A stretch of 64,000 nt of DNA, taken from positions 22,910,360-22,974,359 of the forward strand of contig NC_087069.1 in NCBI RefSeq assembly GCF_963678635.1, read 5' to 3'. This stretch comes from Symsagittifera roscoffensis (lineage: Eukaryota > Xenacoelomorpha > Acoela > Convolutidae). The notes beneath the pieces were generated by a model. The model made no database searches, was not told where the DNA came from, and saw only the letters and a list, made by a program, of their open reading frames with translations. Position numbers and translations under genes: made by a program. Shown here in pieces: positions 60,701-64,000 of the stretch. The stretch's first letter is position 1; every line of letters starts with the position of its first letter.

Positions 60701-61669
60701 GTTTGCAATTCGTTTTCATCAGATGGCTCAAACTAAAAGTGTGCAAGTTTTTTTTAATCTAATTTTACTGATTTTTTCTGAAATACCAAAAATTATATTA
60801 AAATTAAAATTCAGATGAGAAGCAAGTTTTTTGTTACTGTGCACCACTTTACTCCAACTACTTCATTTGCACTGATTTCTTGACTCTTTTTCGCAACAAA
60901 TCAAAACAGCAATGTTTGCAACAGAACTTAAGTTATTACTTTCGCTTATGGACCAAAAAACTTGATTGTGAAAGATAAGTAAAAATGTGTAATTTTATTC
61001 ACGAGAATAATATGTCAGTCCACAATTGGCTCTTCAATTAGTTTTGAATAGGCTGGCCAAATTTGGTGCTTCAATTTTTACCGAAAACTTGTCCCAAAAA
61101 ATTTTTAGCTTTTGTAATATTTAAAAATAAAAATGATGTTTTTGTATACAATTCTATAGACTGCGCTCATTCATCCGGTTTCAAGTTGATAGAATAATAG
61201 AAATTAACTTCAAGAATTGATGAAACAGATGCATGTTTTGATCGTGATCGAGGTATGTGAAGACCGTGCTAGAGTTATGTTTCGACCTTGCTCGAACCAA
61301 ACTCCTGTCTGGACTATTCATTTTCAGCCGAGCGCTGACACGTCCTCGAGGTTGAATGTCGAAACATAAAGTGAGCATCTCGACCCGAGCGAGGAGTTTG
61401 TGGTGTGTTAGAGGGATCAGTAAATAAGCGCAGCTTTCTAGCAATTAACATGACGAAATACTTCCATTGCATTTAGTCATATTTTGGAGAATAATTGTTC
61501 TAAAATTTTTACTGAAATGAGCAAAAAAGTCTCTCGACATTGAGAAAGATAATAAATTGGCCTGGGATCGTAAGCTAACCTCTTGGTAGTATCGAGTGCA
61601 GTCTACGTGAGTGTATTCTGACGAAAAGTCCCGTTTTCTGTCCAAATTATCTTTGCTGGGGCTGGCCAT
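57744..61669 (-). CDS. Class I SAM-dependent methyltransferase, 5' three exons
   Basis: Exons, minus strand: 61580-61669 (ATG 61667-61669), 58393-58572, 57744-58097, joined in phase 0; 208 residues. Exon 1 encodes MASPSKDNLDRKRDFSS... ending RYYQE before donor GTTAGC. Exon 2 follows acceptor TTTAG and holds KFLDVLCCYGNDTLSY, the glycine-containing SAM-binding motif I. Exon 3 follows TTGCAG with VETVGVDVSASALEFGKKAG (acidic loop after strand 2), DLN, and the ILHINSTTYL region, ending at donor GTAAGG. This order matches small-molecule-type methyltransferases best known from bacteria and fungi (VLDLCCSYG...VVGLDVS.NAL.FG...G). The substrate is unknown. Exon 2's donor (GAG/GTCCTT) is weak. The remaining C-terminal part should lie at lower coordinates but is lost in the gap or the tandem array. 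Introns contain R1 and a 24-bp repeat. Confidence 0.75.
58712..58767. repeat. 24-bp tandem repeat, 2.3 copies
   Basis: 'tggtgccatgaattgctgcc' plus 'atac' repeated at 58712 and 58736, with a partial third at 58760. Lies in the first methyltransferase intron. Confidence 0.9.
58866..59370. mobile_element. R1 copy in methyltransferase intron
   Basis: Same orientation as 41262-41786; hairpin relic 'tcagggtgaagctctga' at 58880-58896, then ordered matches ('ccacccacac', 'agttaaaattcc'-type block, 'aggctcaagacagcaatacc', 'gaagagtcgaac'). Confidence 0.6.
59371..61579. other. Rest of the large methyltransferase intron
   Basis: AT-rich sequence with no supported exon. A less AT-rich patch at 61230-61430 holds an 87-codon minus-strand frame without recognisable domain. 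Confidence 0.4.
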
Positions 61670-62615
61670 CGTTTTGAAGCGGAGCAAACGGCAACTTGAG
61701 AAAAATAAATGGTATGGTTTAGAATTGGTGACTGTAATAGGAAAATTTTTTCAAAACATTTACGCTCAATATACAGATGAGAAAATTTGTGGCAAATGCT
61801 ATTTTTAGCTTTTCCATAGGATTGATCACACAAAACGTACTCTAACAACAAATTTGCTGTGACCTACCGTAGAATGCCCTCCCCAAGCATGAATTATTTC
61901 TGAAAAAAAATTCTGTATAAAATAAGCATTTCCTACAAACAAGCAAAAAAAAATATTTTCTTCTGCCTAAAACGACTTGAGCGGGCGGATTGTACAGTTG
62001 ATCCGAAATTCATTGTAGCTAAATTTTCCACCTACAACAATTATTTATAGTTTTCAGAAAATTAAACTTTTAATAATTGACACAGAGGGATCAACTGCAC
62101 AAAAAAATCATCTCTCTAAAGTGACCTGCTTGAATAATCATTCTCTGGAAATCTACATCAGCGCTGATTTCAATCGGACAATCGAAGTAAGATGGAAAAA
62201 AAACTTTAAACTCTGAAGTGATATTTCGCAAAAAAAAAACATTTATCCAAGTAGTTCTGTTTTCCCGTTAGTTTGAATCAGCTCCGTGTTAACTTTGATA
62301 ATTAAATTGTTATGAACGTGAATTTCAAACTAATTCTCACCTGTTTTGATTTAGGTGACGTTTCTAGTGGAAATTATTTGTTCGTTTCTTTATAGGGCTG
62401 GTTATTCTTTATTAACTAGGTACCATAGGGGGGGGGGGGGGGCTATTTAAATGTTTATTTTATTTGATTATTACTAAAAAAAGTTACTGGTTTTTTCTGA
62501 CCTCTTTTGATTTGAGGGTGGATCGATGGTACAGTTGATGCTTTTCACCAGATGCACTTTAAAGTGGCCAATATGAAGAAATAAGATATAGTGAATGTTC
62601 GTTCTTTAGCTTAAC
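61670..62615. other. Upstream of methyltransferase, intergenic
   Basis: AT-rich sequence; includes a 15-nt G run at 62428-62442. No clear TATA box or other promoter element was identified for the minus-strand gene starting at 61669. Confidence 0.4.
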
Positions 62616-62619
62616 GGTT

Positions 62620-64000
62620 TAGTAGTAGTAGTAGTAAAAGACTTTAATTCCATTGGTGGATACAGGATTAATATAAATATTGAATGAACTTACGATCGAC
62701 AATTTTTACAAAAACATTTGACAAAGAATGTGCATGATCTGTTTATATCAAACAAAGTTGAAGTTTTAAGCAGTAAAAATTTATTCAGTTTTGATTTGAA
62801 CATTCCCAGGGGCATGTCGAAAGATATAATTTTCAGACGCAGAAGTTCATTGGCAGCACGGGGAGCTCGTACAAAGAAGTTATCGTCAGTTTTCAATTTC
62901 CTCGTGTTCGGTATGACGAATAGGCCACTCGTAGCGGAACGCGTAGGAAGCGAGCTGGTTGCACTTTTGCAGTCAACATCAATAACATTGTTATGGAGCT
63001 TCCAAAGTAGAAGAATTTCAACTCTAATCAATACATAGCTAATTGGAAGCATATTCAGATTTAGTAGCCCTGAAACATACGATGAACATTTCTTGATCCA
63101 TCTTAGAACTTTGTACTGGAACAGTTCAAGCTGATGTAATAGTGTCAAAGAAGGGCACCATGCAGGAGCACCGTAAAGTAAGATTGACAGAATGAGAGTA
63201 TTGTAAAGTAACTTTTTTCGACTGCAGGATACCGAGAAAGGAATATTTCGTTTCAGAAAATAAAACAATCTGGAACATTTTATCAACTTAGTATTCAGAT
63301 GGGATTTCCAGGAAAGATTGTTGGAGACTATGATACCAAGATCTTTAATTTCATCAACAAATGGTAAGATGTCTGATCCGAGCAAGAATTGGATAGAATC
63401 ATCATAACCACCAAAGTTCAGAACTTTACATTTGGCAGAATGAAACTGTAAGTGATTGTTAGTTGACCAATTAAAAAGAGAATCGATATCTTTTTGAACT
63501 AATGATGGAGCAGATGAGCTATTAATCTTCAGGTCGTCTGCAAATAGATAAAATTCACAATTTAACACATCATCGGTCATATCATTTATAAATAAAATAA
63601 ACAGAAGTGGGCCGAGAACACTCCCCTGAGGAACGCCCGAGGTAACTGGCAGAGGAGACGAAATTGATTGATTTATTAGCACACACTGATACCGGTTTGT
63701 CAGATAAGATTCAAACAACTGGAGAAATTCAAAATCAAAGCCGAGTATAACAAGTTTAGCAAGTAACAAATGATGCCGTACTGAATCAAAAGCTTTTCTC
63801 ACATCAAAGTAAATGGCTAGTCCAGGAGAATTTTTATCGCAGGAAGAATAAATTGAGTCGAGATAGATGATCAATTGGCTGATAGTACTGCGCGACTTCA
63901 TGAAACCATGTTGCTGACGTTTGATTAGATGTCTAACTTTTGGATAAGTAAAGTTGAAAAGAATTCTTTCCAGGATAAGGGAAATTCGTGGTAAAATACT
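62620..64000 (-). mobile_element. Non-LTR retrotransposon, 3' part
   Basis: Comprises the RT reading frame, a roughly 55-bp 3' UTR and a terminal (TAC)n tail (about five repeats, 62620-62637 on the plus strand as AGT repeats). A short-tandem-repeat tail instead of poly(A) fits CR1-like elements. The element continues beyond the right edge of the window. Confidence 0.85.
62690..64000 (-). CDS. Reverse transcriptase of CR1/Jockey-like non-LTR element (5' end outside window)
   Basis: An uninterrupted 436-codon frame runs from the window edge (64000) to the stop at 62690-62692; the ATG at 63901 is internal, since PRISLILERIL... RQQHGFMKSRST upstream is also homologous. Visible RT blocks: QHGFMKSRST, IYFDVRKAFDSV (first catalytic Asp), TSGVPQGSVLGPLLFILFINDM, LFADDLKI (FADD active site), then KTKLIKCSRLFYFLKR-type thumb and a C-terminal region. 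The protein reverse-transcribes element RNA at the target site. The frame is open over its whole visible length, unlike every other element in the window, which suggests recent activity; the endonuclease domain would lie further upstream. Confidence 0.93.
   Translation of the reverse strand, partial: SILPRISLILERILFNFTYPKVRHLIKRQQHGFMKSRSTISQLIIYLDSIYSSCDKNSPGLAIYFDVRKAFDSVRHHLLLAKLVILGFDFEFLQLFESYLTNRYQCVLINQSISSPLPVTSGVPQGSVLGPLLFILFINDMTDDVLNCEFYLFADDLKINSSSAPSLVQKDIDSLFNWSTNNHLQFHSAKCKVLNFGGYDDSIQFLLGSDILPFVDEIKDLGIIVSNNLSWKSHLNTKLIKCSRLFYFLKRNIPFSVSCSRKKLLYNTLILSILLYGAPAWCPSLTLLHQLELFQYKVLRWIKKCSSYVSGLLNLNMLPISYVLIRVEILLLWKLHNNVIDVDCKSATSSLPTRSATSGLFVIPNTRKLKTDDNFFVRAPRAANELLRLKIISFDMPLGMFKSKLNKFLLLKTSTLFDINRSCTFFVKCFCKNCRS

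Overview
The window is AT-rich, intron-containing DNA from an animal (metazoan) nuclear genome, probably an invertebrate. Evidence for an animal: a spliced class I sirtuin gene, an SH2-domain exon with GT-AG borders, a spliced SAM-methyltransferase gene, BEL/Pao LTR retrotransposons (a superfamily known only from Metazoa), a non-LTR retrotransposon, and hAT-type and fold-back MITEs. The species cannot be named from the sequence. Genes are sparse; most of the 64 kb is repeats.

Layout. 0-6.3 kb: two satellite-like tandem arrays (about 182 bp and 169 bp periods), then the 3' four exons of a SIRT2-like deacylase on the + strand; its last intron is full of decayed satellite and transposon relics plus a tRNA-like sequence. 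6.8-8.7 kb: a 917-bp tandem duplication, each unit holding a tRNA-like segment and a fold-back MITE. 9.17-9.37 kb: a small intact gene for a secreted six-cysteine peptide. 10.3-11.6 kb: a non-LTR fragment and a copy of a dispersed repeat (here called R1). 13.1-15.6 kb: five decayed paralogs of the cysteine-rich peptide gene in strictly alternating orientation (+ - + - +), the first two forming a palindrome. 16.0-22.7 kb: a badly decayed BEL/Pao element, partly duplicated in tandem. 23.9-32.7 kb: a complete-length BEL/Pao element with 160-bp LTRs and recognisable gag, protease, RT, RNase H and integrase, broken by frameshifts and stops, inserted into an R1 copy. 33-36.2 kb: mostly blank, with one odd minus-strand ORF beside paired CCAAT boxes and a complete hAT MITE with 8-bp target duplication. 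36.1-57.5 kb: three tandem copies of a 7.5-kb unit (the third cut by a 200-N gap), each carrying the same SH2 exon on the minus strand; the unit's left edge lies inside the hAT MITE. 57.7-61.7 kb: three minus-strand exons of a class I methyltransferase whose 3' end is lost at the gap. 62.6-64.0 kb: an open, 5'-truncated (by the window) CR1/Jockey-like reverse transcriptase.

Host genes here have no obvious shared pathway. The main theme is local duplication: satellites, a 0.9-kb duplication, an inverted gene-family cluster, a duplicated retroelement and a 7.5-kb triplication all lie in one window. The two least expected items are the alternating cysteine-rich peptide pseudogene cluster and the triplicated SH2 exon.
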